A DNA stretch of 64,000 bases from Pedobacter aquatilis (GTDB taxonomy: Bacteria > Bacteroidota > Bacteroidia > Sphingobacteriales > Sphingobacteriaceae), in contig NZ_JAUFPW010000012.1 in the NCBI RefSeq assembly GCF_030409415.1, positions 682,916 to 746,915 on the forward strand. The letters are read 5' to 3'. Of this stretch, positions 52,672 through 63,172 are shown piece after piece. A program made the position numbers and the translations under genes. Position 1 is the stretch's first letter; every line of letters starts with the position of its first letter. Below the pieces are notes generated by a model, which made no database searches, had not been told where the DNA came from, and was given only the letters and a program-made list of their open reading frames with translations.

Positions 52672-53631
52672 ATGAACATCAATACTTATAAATGGAGTTT
52701 TAGCTTAATTTTCCTTTTAATGCTTTCATTAAGATTTACATTGAGTGCACAAGATAAAGAAACCATAAAATTAGCCGATCCTACAATTTTCTACTATAAG
52801 GGAATCTACCATTTATATGGTACTGTAGAAAACTCTTGGGATGGCGGATTCAAAGTTTACACATCCCGTGATAAAATTAATTGGGTAGATGGGGGCATTG
52901 TTTTAAAAAATGGAGATGCCTTTGGTACAAAAGGATTTTGGGCACCTCAGGTTTTTGAATACCGCAAGAAGTTTTACATGGCTTATGTCGCAAATGAAAA
53001 TATTGCAATTGCAGAGAGTAACAGTCCGCTCGGTCCGTTTAAGCAAAAATTTAAAAAATCAATAGATGCACCGGTAAGGATGATAGATCCTTTTGTGTTT
53101 TTCGATAAGGGCAAGATTTACCTTTATCACGTAAGGTTGGATAACGGAAACAGAATATTCGTTGCTGAAATGAATTCAGATTTATCTTCAATAAAAGAGG
53201 AAAGTGCCAAAGAGTGCATCTCTGCCACAGAATTTTGGGAGGATACACAAAAAGTGAGCTGGACGGTTACTGAAGGTCCAACCGTTTTAAAAAGAAATGG
53301 ATTATACTATTTGTTTTATTCTGCAAATGATTTCCGTAACCCTGATTATGCAGTTGGTTATGCAACGAGTAATAATCCGGTAGGGCCGTGGTCGAAATAT
53401 AAAGGAAATCCGATATTAAGTCAAAAAAACACCAAAGTTAACGGCTCAGGCCATGGCGATTTTTTTGTAGATAAAACAGGAATGCTGAATTATGTTTTTC
53501 ATACGCATGAATCGAATGAAAAAACAGGCAAGCGTAAAACAGCAGTAATATCTGCTGAATTTATAAAGGATAATAAGGGTTTAGAAATTCTAAAAGTTGA
53601 GGATAATACTTTTAAATTTCTTTATCGATGA
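52672..53631 (+). CDS. GH43-family glycoside hydrolase, exported
   Basis: Second exported five-bladed propeller, 319 residues from the ATG at 52672. Signal peptide MNINTYKWSFSLIFLLMLSL with cleavage near LSAQ. Catalytic triad: Asp36 (KLADPTIFYYKGIYHLY), Asp139 (MIDPFVFFDKGKIYLY) and Glu201 (TEGPTVLKRNGLYYLFYSA), a clear GH43 layout of beta-xylosidase/alpha-L-arabinofuranosidase type. Co-transcribed with the gene before it. Substrate specificity cannot be read from the sequence. Confidence 0.92.
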   Translation: MNINTYKWSFSLIFLLMLSLRFTLSAQDKETIKLADPTIFYYKGIYHLYGTVENSWDGGFKVYTSRDKINWVDGGIVLKNGDAFGTKGFWAPQVFEYRKKFYMAYVANENIAIAESNSPLGPFKQKFKKSIDAPVRMIDPFVFFDKGKIYLYHVRLDNGNRIFVAEMNSDLSSIKEESAKECISATEFWEDTQKVSWTVTEGPTVLKRNGLYYLFYSANDFRNPDYAVGYATSNNPVGPWSKYKGNPILSQKNTKVNGSGHGDFFVDKTGMLNYVFHTHESNEKTGKRKTAVISAEFIKDNKGLEILKVEDNTFKFLYR

Positions 53632-53646
53632 AATATCGATCTTAAA

Positions 53647-53694
53647 AACAAAGCTCTTTTCAACTTAATGAAAAGAGCTTTGTTATTTTGGTTA
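53647..53694. terminator. Terminator between convergent GH43 and susD-like genes
   Basis: Perfect 16-bp stem AACAAAGCTCTTTTCA/TGAAAAGAGCTTTGTT (53647-53662 with 53669-53684), useful in both directions. Confidence 0.85.
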
Positions 53695-53706
53695 TCTGAT
53701 AGCGTA

Positions 53707-55161
53707 CTATTTGTACCCTTCGTTTTGTTCCATATTTGTATTAGCATTCATTTCTGCTAATGGAATAGGCAAAACGGTTTTTAAGGAATTGTTGGCAATT
53801 GGAATTGTTATTCCACCAGTACGATACTTTGTGAAACCTAATTTATTACGAGTTAAATCGAATAAACGGTGGCCTTCAAAAGCAAATTCTTTACGATTTT
53901 CCAATAAAATTAAATTTTGTAAAGCGATACCAGATGCAACCGTCGTTGGAGCAGATGCATCAGCTCGTTTTGCAACGATATCTAAATCAGCGGCTGCTAA
54001 AGCATCTTTTCCAGTTTGTTTTGCTCTTGCTTCAGCTCGAATTAAATATACTTCTGATAGACGAATAACCTTGACGCCTTCTTCAAAAGTAGTTGTATTA
54101 TTGTATTTTGTAATCACATTAGCAGGATTTTCAGCACTTGTTCTGCTACCTCTTGTCATGAAACCTTTACGTACATCAGCTGCACTGTAAAGATTAAATA
54201 AATCATCAGTTGCTAAACCATCGCCATAGCTAGAACCTTGAAATAGAAAAGCAGCTAAACGATCAGTTCCTAAATTACTTGTTGAATTGTAAACGACTTC
54301 AAAAATGGCTTCGCTGTTATTTTGTGTTCTAAAATTTGTTGATCCACTTTGATAATTTGCATTTGATAATAGGGTGAATTTATTGCTTACAATAACATCA
54401 GTTGCCATTGCTTCGGCATTTACCCAATCTTCCATGTATAAGTAAACCCTTGCAAGCAAAGCTTTTGCAGCAAATTGGCTTATGTGCCCTTTGTTAGCCG
54501 CAGTAAAACCTACTGGTGTTGCAGGCATTAGTGTTAGTGCTTTTTTCAAATCAGATACAATTAAATCATATCCTTCCTTTACTGTATTTCTTTTTGGATT
54601 TAGAATATCCTCTTTACTTGTACCGCTCTTGCTAATAACCGGGACGCCGATATGCGTTGCATTGGCCGTAGCATTATAAGGTGCAGCATAAAATCTTAGT
54701 AAATCAAAATGTGCCAAAGCTCTCATAGTGTAAGCCTCTCCAACCAAATGGCTAACCTCTGCTTGCTCACTTGCAGGCACCGATAATTGTTCGCCTTTTG
54801 AAATAATAATATTAGCATTAACAATTGTACGATACATTGCATACCAAGAACCAGAAGCAGTACCATCGTTAGTAATTGTAATGTATTGGTCGTAACTTGT
54901 ATATCTGCTGGAGTTTCTACGACTGATGTACATATTATCGGCCATTAAATCAGGTAAAACAACTGCACTTCGACCGTAATAAGCTGCGCCTTGCAGAATT
55001 GAATAAGTTCCCATTACTGCAGCCCTTGTTGTTGGTAAATCTATAACAACGACATTTACTGCTGCTTGTTGCTCGGGATTAATTTCTAAAAATTCTTTTT
55101 TACATGATGTAATAGACAATGCCATCAACGATGCATATAATATTCTATATAAATTTTTCAT
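53707..55161 (-). CDS. SusD/RagB-family glycan-binding lipoprotein
   Basis: Surface lipoprotein (lipobox SITSC, Cys20) of 484 residues that binds glycan fragments and hands them to the SusC-like porin. Features: SusD N-terminal segment CKKEFLEINPEQQAAVNVVV, TPR-like helices (SHLVGEAYTMRALAHFDLLR and FYAAPYNATANATHIGVPV), and the C-terminal block VIRLSEVYLIRAEARAKQTG to FAFEGHRLFDLTRNK that marks the RagB/SusD family. Translated 11 nt after the susC-like stop; a susC-susD pair. Confidence 0.96.
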   Translation of the reverse strand: MKNLYRILYASLMALSITSCKKEFLEINPEQQAAVNVVVIDLPTTRAAVMGTYSILQGAAYYGRSAVVLPDLMADNMYISRRNSSRYTSYDQYITITNDGTASGSWYAMYRTIVNANIIISKGEQLSVPASEQAEVSHLVGEAYTMRALAHFDLLRFYAAPYNATANATHIGVPVISKSGTSKEDILNPKRNTVKEGYDLIVSDLKKALTLMPATPVGFTAANKGHISQFAAKALLARVYLYMEDWVNAEAMATDVIVSNKFTLLSNANYQSGSTNFRTQNNSEAIFEVVYNSTSNLGTDRLAAFLFQGSSYGDGLATDDLFNLYSAADVRKGFMTRGSRTSAENPANVITKYNNTTTFEEGVKVIRLSEVYLIRAEARAKQTGKDALAAADLDIVAKRADASAPTTVASGIALQNLILLENRKEFAFEGHRLFDLTRNKLGFTKYRTGGITIPIANNSLKTVLPIPLAEMNANTNMEQNEGYK

Positions 55162-55172
55162 AATAATTAAGC

Positions 55173-58100
55173 TTAAAATTTAACATCAAGACCTAAAAGA
55201 GCGGTTTTATATGTTGGTATGTTCTTATCGGCAAAGCCATCAATGCCTACTTCCGGATCGAAAGTTATACGTTCGTCTTTGATATAAGTAAATAGGTTAT
55301 TTGCTCTGAAATAGATTTTTGCACTTGATAATTTTACATGCTTAATCCATTTAGAAGGCAAGTCATATCCAAACGTAACATCGCGTAAGCGGATGTAATT
55401 TCCGTTGTAAACAAAGCGAGTTGAACTGTTTTGACCTGATGTTCCAGATTGATTACCCAAGTACATCATTTTTGGTGTTAGGGTTACATCTCCGGGCTGG
55501 CGCCATCTGGTGTCATAAGAATATCTGCTTATTCTATTCGTTGGGCCAAATCCTAATGAACCGTCAGAGTTTACGTTATTGCCATGATTATCGTAAATTT
55601 TGTTTCCAAGGTTAAAATATAACTGGAAGCTCAATGAAAATCCTTTATATGTTAGTGTGTTTGTTAAGCCACCAAAAAAATCTGGTAAAGTACTTCCTTG
55701 ATTATATTGCTTAGCTGAACCAAAACTGTTTGTTGTTTGGGTTTCAGTTTCATCGGTAAACCAGAGCGCTTCTCCATTTGTTGGGTTTACGCCAGCATAG
55801 CCAGAAAGGTAAAGCTGGTAGTAATCGCCACCAACAAAACGATTATATCCACCCGAAATAATAGGACTGGTTAGTGATGTAATTTCGTTTTTAATGGTAG
55901 AAATATTAAAACTTGTTGACCAGCCAAAACCATTATCTTTTGCCTGAAGATTTATACTGTTTAACTCCAATTCGTAACCACTATTCTTCATAGCGCCAAC
56001 GTTATCTGTAAAAGTTGTTAAACCATTAGTTGAAGAAATAGGCCTGTTTAGTAGTAAATCTGAGGTTGCCCTTGTGTAATATTCAAACGTTCCGGTTAAG
56101 CGATTTTTTAAGAAACCGAAATCTAAACCAATATTAAAAGGTTTGTTCTTCTCCCAGGTTAAAAGATTATTTCCGTAGTTTGAAAAAATTAAACCTGGCG
56201 CATTATCATAGTTGGTGCTGGTATATAGTGCTCTTGATGCAAAATTTCCAATATCCTGATTACCATTAACACCATAACTTGAGCGTATGCGTAAATCAGA
56301 AAAAACTTGTTGGCCTTTCATGAAATCTTCTTTTATAATATGCCATGATGCACCCAGCGACCAAAAGTTACCGTAACGTTTTTCTGAACCAAATCTAGAT
56401 GAGCCATCTCTTCGGAAAGAAGCACTTAAATAATACTTGGATTTATAATCTGTTGAGGCATTAAAAAAAACTGAGTTTAATGCATTTGAAGTTGCATCAG
56501 AACCTCCGTCCATTAAAATTGAGGCATTATCCAAAGTAAATGTATTTGGTAAAAAATTACGCTTTTGCACAAAATTTCCAACCTCAGTTACTTTTTGCGC
56601 TTCGTAACCTAAATACGTTTTCAACCCGAAATCGCCAAAGCTTTTATTGTAACGGAGAATTGAAGTATTTGTCCAGTTAACGGTTCTGTCTGTACTTGAT
56701 GTAGCTCTTCCACCATCTGTACGAGAAGTACCAACACCAGATTTATTATATTCTAAATCCTCTCCATATAAAAAATTAACATTTGATTGATTTTCGATAG
56801 ATAAATCATTAAATATTTGATATTTAGCTAAAAAATTTCCTAATAAACCATAAGCTTTGCGTGTAGTAAAACTCTCAATAACTTGGGCAACAGGATTATA
56901 CCTGTTAAAATAACTGAAATCGTAAGTGCCATCATCATTGTAAGCTCTTAACCAAGGTTGGTACTGTGAGTACATGCGTACCGGATTTCCAAAAGTACTA
57001 CCATCTGCTTGCGTATGATTATCTCTAACATTAAGTTGTAAACCTCCAGAAACTGATAATTTATCAGAAATTTGATTACTAATTCTTAAATTGGCTGTAC
57101 TTCTGGTAAAATCACTGCCTAAAACAGGGGCTTTGGCAATGTAATGACTCCCAGAAATGTAGAATTTGGTCTTTTCTGTGCCACCACTAATAGATAAATC
57201 TGCTTGGGTATGATTTCCTGTTCTGGTAAGTAAATCAAACCAATCGGTGTTTATATTTGGATTAACATTGTTTAAGGTTATTTCCTGAGCAAATAAAGCG
57301 GGATCGTTGCCGCGGTTAACCCAACCTTCTTTTAATAACTCAAGCATCTCGTTTGTACTTAATGCTTCAGTTCCTTTAATGTTGATGATATTGTTTACTC
57401 CGCCTTGTATTGAAGCAGAAACAACGGTTTTGCCGGCGGCACCACTTTTAGTTGTAATTAATATTACGCCATTCGCAGCTCTTGATCCGTAAATAGACGC
57501 AGCTGATGCATCTTTCAGAACCGTTAGATTTTCAATATCGTAACTGTTTAACCCAGAAATTTGTCCGGCATCTAGAGGGATTCCATCTACAACGTATAGT
57601 GGTCCGCTGCCTGCATTAACCGAGCCAATTCCTCTGATTCTGATGTTAGGAACTGCACCAGGTTGACCAGAACCATTGCTTGAAACCAAGCCCGCAACGT
57701 TACCTTGTAAACTTTCTTGCACACTTGCTCTAGAGCTACCACTAATAACTGCGCCCTTTAATTCTTTTGCAGAACCGGTAAATGATGCTTTTGTTTGCTT
57801 TCCATAGGCAACAACCATAACCTCTTGCAATTCCTGATCCGATGGTACTAAAGAAAGGTTTCTTTTAACCGCAGTGTTTCCAATATTTATGCTTTGGCTT
57901 AATTTATTGTAACCTACAAAACTGGCTGTAAGGGTATAATTTCCAGATTTTGGAACACTGAAAGAATATGCGCCCTTATCATTTGTTGATACTGTTTGCT
58001 TAAAATCATCCCCTGTTAGGGTTACACTTACGCCTGGTAATGTTGCACCTTTTTCATCCTTAATAACACCACTTAAAGTAGTTGCAAACTTTAAATTTTT

Positions 58101-58286
58101 AGTCGTAATAACAGATTTTTCGTCCAAGTAATTGAAATTGGTGTTTTCTGGAATTATATTTTTTGCCTTTGTACTTAGCTGAATTAGCATTAAAGACGAG
58201 AATGCAACTGTTAATTTTAGTGCCGGTAATAATTTTCGAGGATGCCATGTTATATGGATAACATCTTGTTTCGCATTGAGTTTCAT
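55173..58286 (-). CDS. SusC/RagA-family TonB-dependent outer-membrane transporter
   Basis: Large TonB-dependent porin of 1037 residues. An N-terminal leader (LPALKLTVAFSSLMLIQLST) precedes a carboxypeptidase-like domain (LSGVIKDEKGATLPGVSVTL), a DQELQEVMVVAYGKQ stretch, the plug with LYVVDGIPLD and ASAASIYGSRAANGVILITT, and a long beta-barrel ending LLGLDVKF with a terminal aromatic. The length is typical of SusC porins. Pairs with the SusD gene just downstream. No sigma/anti-sigma pair is beside it, so regulation is by another means. Confidence 0.96.
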   Translation of the reverse strand: MKLNAKQDVIHITWHPRKLLPALKLTVAFSSLMLIQLSTKAKNIIPENTNFNYLDEKSVITTKNLKFATTLSGVIKDEKGATLPGVSVTLTGDDFKQTVSTNDKGAYSFSVPKSGNYTLTASFVGYNKLSQSINIGNTAVKRNLSLVPSDQELQEVMVVAYGKQTKASFTGSAKELKGAVISGSSRASVQESLQGNVAGLVSSNGSGQPGAVPNIRIRGIGSVNAGSGPLYVVDGIPLDAGQISGLNSYDIENLTVLKDASAASIYGSRAANGVILITTKSGAAGKTVVSASIQGGVNNIINIKGTEALSTNEMLELLKEGWVNRGNDPALFAQEITLNNVNPNINTDWFDLLTRTGNHTQADLSISGGTEKTKFYISGSHYIAKAPVLGSDFTRSTANLRISNQISDKLSVSGGLQLNVRDNHTQADGSTFGNPVRMYSQYQPWLRAYNDDGTYDFSYFNRYNPVAQVIESFTTRKAYGLLGNFLAKYQIFNDLSIENQSNVNFLYGEDLEYNKSGVGTSRTDGGRATSSTDRTVNWTNTSILRYNKSFGDFGLKTYLGYEAQKVTEVGNFVQKRNFLPNTFTLDNASILMDGGSDATSNALNSVFFNASTDYKSKYYLSASFRRDGSSRFGSEKRYGNFWSLGASWHIIKEDFMKGQQVFSDLRIRSSYGVNGNQDIGNFASRALYTSTNYDNAPGLIFSNYGNNLLTWEKNKPFNIGLDFGFLKNRLTGTFEYYTRATSDLLLNRPISSTNGLTTFTDNVGAMKNSGYELELNSINLQAKDNGFGWSTSFNISTIKNEITSLTSPIISGGYNRFVGGDYYQLYLSGYAGVNPTNGEALWFTDETETQTTNSFGSAKQYNQGSTLPDFFGGLTNTLTYKGFSLSFQLYFNLGNKIYDNHGNNVNSDGSLGFGPTNRISRYSYDTRWRQPGDVTLTPKMMYLGNQSGTSGQNSSTRFVYNGNYIRLRDVTFGYDLPSKWIKHVKLSSAKIYFRANNLFTYIKDERITFDPEVGIDGFADKNIPTYKTALLGLDVKF

Positions 58287-58516
58287 GCCTAGTTGTTTGA
58301 ATAATGAAATAAATAGTTAGTTTTCTGGTTTTTAGAATTATTCCTAAAAGTTGTAAGGCAATATTACTTTTTATTTTTATAAGTTTTTAGAATTCTTTCT
58401 AAATAAAATGAACAGAATGACTACAAATATTTATTAAATAGATTTTATATTAGCACAGGTAATAATTAGTAACATTCTGAATTAGTAAATCAAACCCCAA
58501 AAAAATTATTGAATAT

Positions 58517-58948
58517 ATGAAGCGCACAAGAGCAATAGTTGTTGATGATGATAAACTTGTTTTGTTTATTCATAAGATAATGATTGAAGACTGTCGCCCG
58601 GTTTGGGATACTGATTACTTTCCTGACGGTCAATCTGCATTAGATTATATTAATACTCAAGCATCAAATGAAATAGAATTTATTATTTTTCTTGATATTA
58701 GTATGCCCGGGTTAAACGGTTGGGAAATGCTTGATGAATTAGAAAAAAATCCCTTTTACAATCATATGTTTATCGTGCTGGTTACTGCATTTAATAGTGC
58801 GGAAGATAAAATTAAATCAACAAGATATAAACAAGTTAAGGCACACATCGCTAAGCCATTTAAAACTAACGATTTCAACTTACTGAAGGCAAATCAATCA
58901 TTGTCTCGGTTTTTTGAAAATAGTATTTCAACAGAAAATAATGGTTAA
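58517..58948 (+). CDS. Single-domain response regulator (CheY-like)
   Basis: 143-residue protein consisting almost only of a receiver domain: acidic pocket Asp10-Asp12 (VVDDDKLVLF), phospho-acceptor Asp60 (IIFLDISMPGLNGWEML), Thr90 (VLVTAF) and Lys113 (HIAKPFK). No DNA-binding or enzyme domain. It is divergent from susC and upstream of the pentose genes, without a kinase gene nearby; partner unknown. Confidence 0.93.
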   Translation: MKRTRAIVVDDDKLVLFIHKIMIEDCRPVWDTDYFPDGQSALDYINTQASNEIEFIIFLDISMPGLNGWEMLDELEKNPFYNHMFIVLVTAFNSAEDKIKSTRYKQVKAHIAKPFKTNDFNLLKANQSLSRFFENSISTENNG

Positions 58949-58980
58949 ACTTAATAAACTAAAATTTTTATTTAAATCGC

Positions 58981-59011
58981 TTGTAAATAATTACTCAAAG
59001 CAATACATTTG
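58981..59011 (+). promoter_or_regulatory. Bacteroidota-type promoter in the 58949-59333 gap
   Basis: TTG at 58981-58983, 20 nt, TACATTTG at 59004-59011. No annotated gene starts close behind; it may drive a small RNA or a small ORF. Confidence 0.5.
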
Positions 59012-59237
59012 AAATAGAATTTTGCAAACAGCGGGCTTTATGTCTGCTGCTCCATTAAATGCTAACCGCAGTGTCTTGAATAAAACTTCATTTTTTTAAA
59101 AGTCGATTTTATTTAGTTAAAGCCTATGGTTGTGTTTATTGAATATAATGGTGATGATGATTGCTCTTTTCTAAATTTAGAATCCGACTGCGTCCTCACG
59201 AAATTTAAGCCCATTTACACAATGGGCTTTTTTATTT
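59012..59237 (+). ncRNA. Candidate small RNA or small-protein transcript before xylB
   Basis: The promoter at 58981-59011 and the terminator at 59207-59237 delimit a putative transcript of about 220 nt. It contains no ORF of family type; one ATG (59126) opens a 48-codon frame that runs past the terminator stem, so it is probably not expressed as such. The stretch AGCGGGCTTTATGTCTGCTG near 59040 is locally GC-rich. No known RNA family recognised. Confidence 0.3.
59207..59237 (+). terminator. Intrinsic terminator upstream of xylB
   Basis: AAGCCCATT (59207-59215) pairs with AATGGGCTT (59221-59229) and is followed by a T-run (TTTTTATTTT). Confidence 0.85.
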
Positions 59238-59333
59238 TAAGCGCATTTCACGTTTCCGATAACTATTGCTAATTCTGAATTTAAATATTACATTATGCTA
59301 CCATTAAATAAAGGTCGTCTTTAAATTATTTTT

Positions 59334-60839
59334 ATGTTGCTACTAGGGATAGATGTTGGAACTTCATCAATAAAAGTTGCTGCTGTAGATGCACAATCTC
59401 AGAAACGTTTAGCATCAGTTCAATTCCCAGATACTGAAACTGAGATAAAATCTTTAAAAACCGGTTGGGCAGAACAATCTCCGGAAGAATGGTGGAAAAA
59501 CGTTCAGCAGGCCATTCTTAAACTTAATGCAACAAACTTATTCAATCCGGCAGATATTGGTGCAATTGGTATTTCTTATCAAATGCATGGGTTGGTTGTG
59601 GTAAATAAAAATCAGGAAGTATTAAGGGATAGTATTATTTGGTGCGATAGTAGGGCAGTGGATATTGGAAATGAGGCTTTTGATTCCATCGGCCATGAAA
59701 AGTCTCTACAGCATCTATTAAATTCTCCGGGTAATTTTACTGCGTCAAAACTAGCGTGGGTGAAACAAAATGAGCCGAAAATTTACGAGCAAATAGATAA
59801 AGTTATGCTTCCTGGAGATTTCATCGCCATGAAACTTACGGGTGAAATAACCACCAGTATTTCAGCCTTATCGGAAGGGATTTTTTGGGATTTTAAAAAT
59901 GATGAATTATCAGCAGATGTATTAAATTATTACGGAATTGACGAAAAATTAATTCCAGAAATTTATCCATTATTTTCAGTTCATGGTTATTTGAAAGCAG
60001 ATGTTGCGAAACGTTTAGGCTTAAATGCCCAGATACCAATTTCATATAAATCGGGTGACCAACCAAATAATGCATTATCATTAAATGTTTTAAAACCTGG
60101 TGAAGTTGCTGCCACAGCCGGTACTTCTGGCGTAATTTATGGCGTTAATGAATCTGCCGTTTACGATCCTCAATCTAGAGTTAACAGTTTTGCTCACGTA
60201 AGTTATGCCCCTGAAAATAAACATACAGGTATATTATTGTGCATAAACGGAACCGGAAGTATGTATAGATGGGCGAAACATAATTTTGCACCTTCGCTGT
60301 CTTATAATGAGGTAAATATCCTTTCGCAATCATCACCAATAGGGAGCAAAGGTTTAAAAGTTTTACCCTTCGGTAATGGTGCCGAAAGAATGCTTAATAA
60401 CAAATACACCGGTGCTCAAATAAAATCAATTGACCTTAATTTGCATAATCAAGCAGATATTTTTAGGGCTGTACAAGAAGGAATAGCATGTTCCTTTCGT
60501 TACGGTTTAGATATTCTGCGTGAAATTGGCATGAGACCATCAATTATTAGAGCAGGTAAGGCAAATCTGTTTCTTAGTGAAGTATTTGCTCAAATTTTTG
60601 TAGATGTAACAGGCGTACCGGTAGAACTTTTTGAGAATGATGGAAGTGTTGGCGCCGCTTTAGGAGCAGGAATAGGGGCGAAGATTTACAAAACATTTCA
60701 AGAAGCATTTATCAACCAGGAAAAAATAGCGTTGCTTGAACCAAAAAACTGCAGCGAATATGAAATAGTTTATAACGAGTGGAATAATTTATTATTAAAA
60801 GAATTAAATAAATACGATGACAAATGTAGTAACAGGTAA
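59334..60839 (+). CDS. xylB: Xylulokinase
   Basis: FGGY-family kinase of 501 residues that phosphorylates D-xylulose to xylulose 5-phosphate. Blocks: [13 protein letters not shown] at the start, QMHGLV near 83, [10 protein letters not shown] and the second ATPase motif [13 protein letters not shown] (about 260). The gene overlaps xylA by 23 nt and together they form the xylose catabolic operon. No start upstream fits better than ATG 59334. Confidence 0.95.
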   Translation: MLLLGIDVGTSSIKVAAVDAQSQKRLASVQFPDTETEIKSLKTGWAEQSPEEWWKNVQQAILKLNATNLFNPADIGAIGISYQMHGLVVVNKNQEVLRDSIIWCDSRAVDIGNEAFDSIGHEKSLQHLLNSPGNFTASKLAWVKQNEPKIYEQIDKVMLPGDFIAMKLTGEITTSISALSEGIFWDFKNDELSADVLNYYGIDEKLIPEIYPLFSVHGYLKADVAKRLGLNAQIPISYKSGDQPNNALSLNVLKPGEVAATAGTSGVIYGVNESAVYDPQSRVNSFAHVSYAPENKHTGILLCINGTGSMYRWAKHNFAPSLSYNEVNILSQSSPIGSKGLKVLPFGNGAERMLNNKYTGAQIKSIDLNLHNQADIFRAVQEGIACSFRYGLDILREIGMRPSIIRAGKANLFLSEVFAQIFVDVTGVPVELFENDGSVGAALGAGIGAKIYKTFQEAFINQEKIALLEPKNCSEYEIVYNEWNNLLLKELNKYDDKCSNR

Positions 60840-62148
60840 AACCGAATTTTTTAAAGGTATCAATCAAATTCAATTTGAAGGTTTACAAAGCGATAATCCA
60901 TTGGCTTTTAGATGGTACGACGCTAATAAAATAGTGGCCGGCAAAACCATGAATGAGCATTTTAAATTTGCTTGTGCTTATTGGCATTCTTTTAATGGTA
61001 ATGGTAGCGATCCTTTTGGCGGACCAACCCATGTTTTCCCTTGGGATGAGAAGAAAGATATTGTAGAGAGAGCAAAGGACAAAATGGACGCCGCCTTTGA
61101 ATTTATTACTAAAATGCAGATTCCATATTATTGTTTTCACGATGTTGATGTTGTGGATTACGGTGATGATATTGCTAAAAACGAACATCGTTTAGCAACT
61201 TTGGTTGATTATGCAAAGCAAAAACAAAACGAAAGCGGTGTTAAATTACTGTGGGGAACGGCGAATTTATTTAGTCATAAACGCTATATGAACGGTGCAG
61301 CAACAAATCCAGATTTTCATGTATTGGCTCATGGTGCAGCTCAGGTAAAAGCAGCCTTAGATGCTACAATTGCGCTTGGCGGAGAAAATTATGTTTTTTG
61401 GGGCGGACGAGAAGGTTATATGAGTTTGCTAAACACAAATATGAAAAGGGAACAAGAGCATTTAGCGAAATTCTTGCATGTAGCGAAAGATTATGCTCGC
61501 CAGCAAGGGTTTAAAGGAACTTTTTTTATTGAACCAAAGCCTTGTGAACCGTCAAAGCATCAATATGATTACGATGCAGCTACTGTAAAAGGCTTTTTGC
61601 AACAATACGACTTATTAGAAGATTTTAAATTGAATCTCGAAGTTAACCATGCTACACTTGCAGGGCATACATTTCAGCATGAGTTACAGGTTGCTGTAGA
61701 TAGTGGTTTGTTAGGTTCTATTGATGCTAACAGGGGTGATTACCAAAATGGTTGGGATACAGATCAGTTTCCAAATGATATAAATGAATTAACCGAAACC
61801 ATGCTGATAATTTTAGAAGGTGGTGGCTTTAAAGGTGGCGGTGTAAATTTCGATGCCAAAATCCGCAGAAACTCTACAGACCCGCAAGATTTATTTTATG
61901 CGCACATTGGTGGTATGGATATATTTGCCAGGGCTTTAATTACTGCTGATGCCATTTTGCAAAAATCAGATTATAAAGAAATTCGTGCCAATAGGTATTC
62001 TTCATTTGATAGTGCAAAAGGAGCGGAGTTTGAAAAGGGCAATTTAAACTTGCAAGATTTAAGAAATTACGCAGTCGAAAATGGAGAGCCTAAAGTAATA
62101 AGTGGCAAGCAAGAATATTTGGAGAATTTAATTAATAAATATATCTAA
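60817..62148 (+). CDS. xylA: Xylose isomerase
   Basis: Metal-dependent isomerase of 443 residues interconverting D-xylose and D-xylulose, class II type. Blocks: the [18 protein letters not shown] segment, [11 protein letters not shown] with His108 and Asp111, [32 protein letters not shown] and [20 protein letters not shown] with metal and substrate residues. Its ATG lies within the last codons of xylB, so it is translationally coupled. Works with the GH43-type enzymes of this locus on released pentoses. Confidence 0.97.
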   Translation: MTNVVTGKTEFFKGINQIQFEGLQSDNPLAFRWYDANKIVAGKTMNEHFKFACAYWHSFNGNGSDPFGGPTHVFPWDEKKDIVERAKDKMDAAFEFITKMQIPYYCFHDVDVVDYGDDIAKNEHRLATLVDYAKQKQNESGVKLLWGTANLFSHKRYMNGAATNPDFHVLAHGAAQVKAALDATIALGGENYVFWGGREGYMSLLNTNMKREQEHLAKFLHVAKDYARQQGFKGTFFIEPKPCEPSKHQYDYDAATVKGFLQQYDLLEDFKLNLEVNHATLAGHTFQHELQVAVDSGLLGSIDANRGDYQNGWDTDQFPNDINELTETMLIILEGGGFKGGGVNFDAKIRRNSTDPQDLFYAHIGGMDIFARALITADAILQKSDYKEIRANRYSSFDSAKGAEFEKGNLNLQDLRNYAVENGEPKVISGKQEYLENLINKYI

Positions 62149-62261
62149 GAACTATTATTAAATTTTTAAGATTATAATTTCCCCTTGGAAAGCATTTTAT
62201 AAAGATACTTTTCTTTAAACCATTAAAAAATACAGACATTTTTTTTGGAATAAATAGAATT

Positions 62262-62297
62262 AAAATTAGGCTAAACTAATTAGCCTAATTTTTTTAG
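62262..62297. terminator. Terminator between convergent xylA and the 62294 gene
   Basis: 13-bp stem AAAATTAGGCTAA/TTAGCCTAATTTT (62262-62274 with 62280-62292), loop ACTAA, then a T-run; usable in both directions. Confidence 0.85.
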
Positions 62298-63163
62298 AAC
62301 TTATCTTTCATTCCAAAAATGCCCATCAATCCACCGGTATGTATGGCCAAGATTTTATCTGTAGCTTTTAAATAATTGTTTTTTTGTAAATCGATGATGG
62401 CATAAAACATCTTTGCCGTGTAAACAGGATCTAAAAGTAAGCCTGTGCTTGCAGTAATTTTTTTTATAAAGCTTATAAGCTCTGGAGTTGTTTTGGCATA
62501 TCCACCAAAATGATAATCGGTATGCAAAACTAAATTTTCTGTACAAGGAGAGTATCTTGAAATATCATCCTTAATAAAATTTCCACCCTTTAAAACCGGT
62601 ATTACGTTTAGTTTAGTTTTAAGTTTATGGTTATTTATTCCATTTAATAAACCCGCTGCAGTTGTTCCCGTTCCTGCAGCACAAAAAATGTGCGTGTAGT
62701 TATCTGTTAGCTCGTCGATAACTTCGGTACAACCCAAGGTTGCTTCTAAAGATGCACCACCTTCATCAATGAAATAGCTGTTTTTATCCTCCCCAAAATG
62801 ATTATTAAACAAGAATTGTTTGTTCTTGTAAGATATTCTATCTGTGAAAATTAAATTCATCCCAAACATGCTACAAAGAAATAGCATTTCGTTTTCGACT
62901 TGTTCGCCTCTAACAAAGGCTGTGGCTTTTAACCCAGCTTTTGCGGCAGCCGATGCAGTAGCTAAAAGGTGATTAGAATAAGCACCTCCGAAAGTTACTA
63001 AATGATTTTTATTTTCATTGGCTGCTCTTTGAAGAATGTATTTAAGTTTACGCCATTTATTTCCGGAAATAAAAGGATCAATCAAATCATCCCGTTTAAC
63101 AAAAAGATTATTAAACGGGATAATTTCTAACTTTTGTATCGGACTGTATATTTTATCAAACAC
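62294..63163 (-). CDS. PLP enzyme of the ACC deaminase/D-cysteine desulfhydrase family
   Basis: Tryptophan-synthase-beta fold PLP enzyme. From the GTG at 63163 it has 289 residues and begins (V/M)FDKIYSPIQ, the family start; a TTG at 63193 would add ten residues but lies inside a hairpin. The lysine-containing block DPFISGNKWRKLKYIL (PLP Lys36) and the glycine-rich loop CAAGTGTTAAGLL are present, with TFGGAYSNHLLA for the phosphate contact. D-cysteine or related amino acids, or ACC, are the likely substrates; which is not decidable here. Confidence 0.88.
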   Translation of the reverse strand: MFDKIYSPIQKLEIIPFNNLFVKRDDLIDPFISGNKWRKLKYILQRAANENKNHLVTFGGAYSNHLLATASAAAKAGLKATAFVRGEQVENEMLFLCSMFGMNLIFTDRISYKNKQFLFNNHFGEDKNSYFIDEGGASLEATLGCTEVIDELTDNYTHIFCAAGTGTTAAGLLNGINNHKLKTKLNVIPVLKGGNFIKDDISRYSPCTENLVLHTDYHFGGYAKTTPELISFIKKITASTGLLLDPVYTAKMFYAIIDLQKNNYLKATDKILAIHTGGLMGIFGMKDKF

Positions 63164-63172
63164 GTGTAAAAT

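Noticed and set aside
53711..54190. 159-codon frame on the plus strand inside the SusD gene
   Set aside because: Runs antisense to a clear SusD/RagB protein; its composition mirrors the opposite strand.
59126..59272. 48-codon frame before xylB as a real gene
   Set aside because: It crosses the terminator stem and T-run, has no homology that I recognise, and no ribosome-binding context; kept only as a side note to the RNA candidate.
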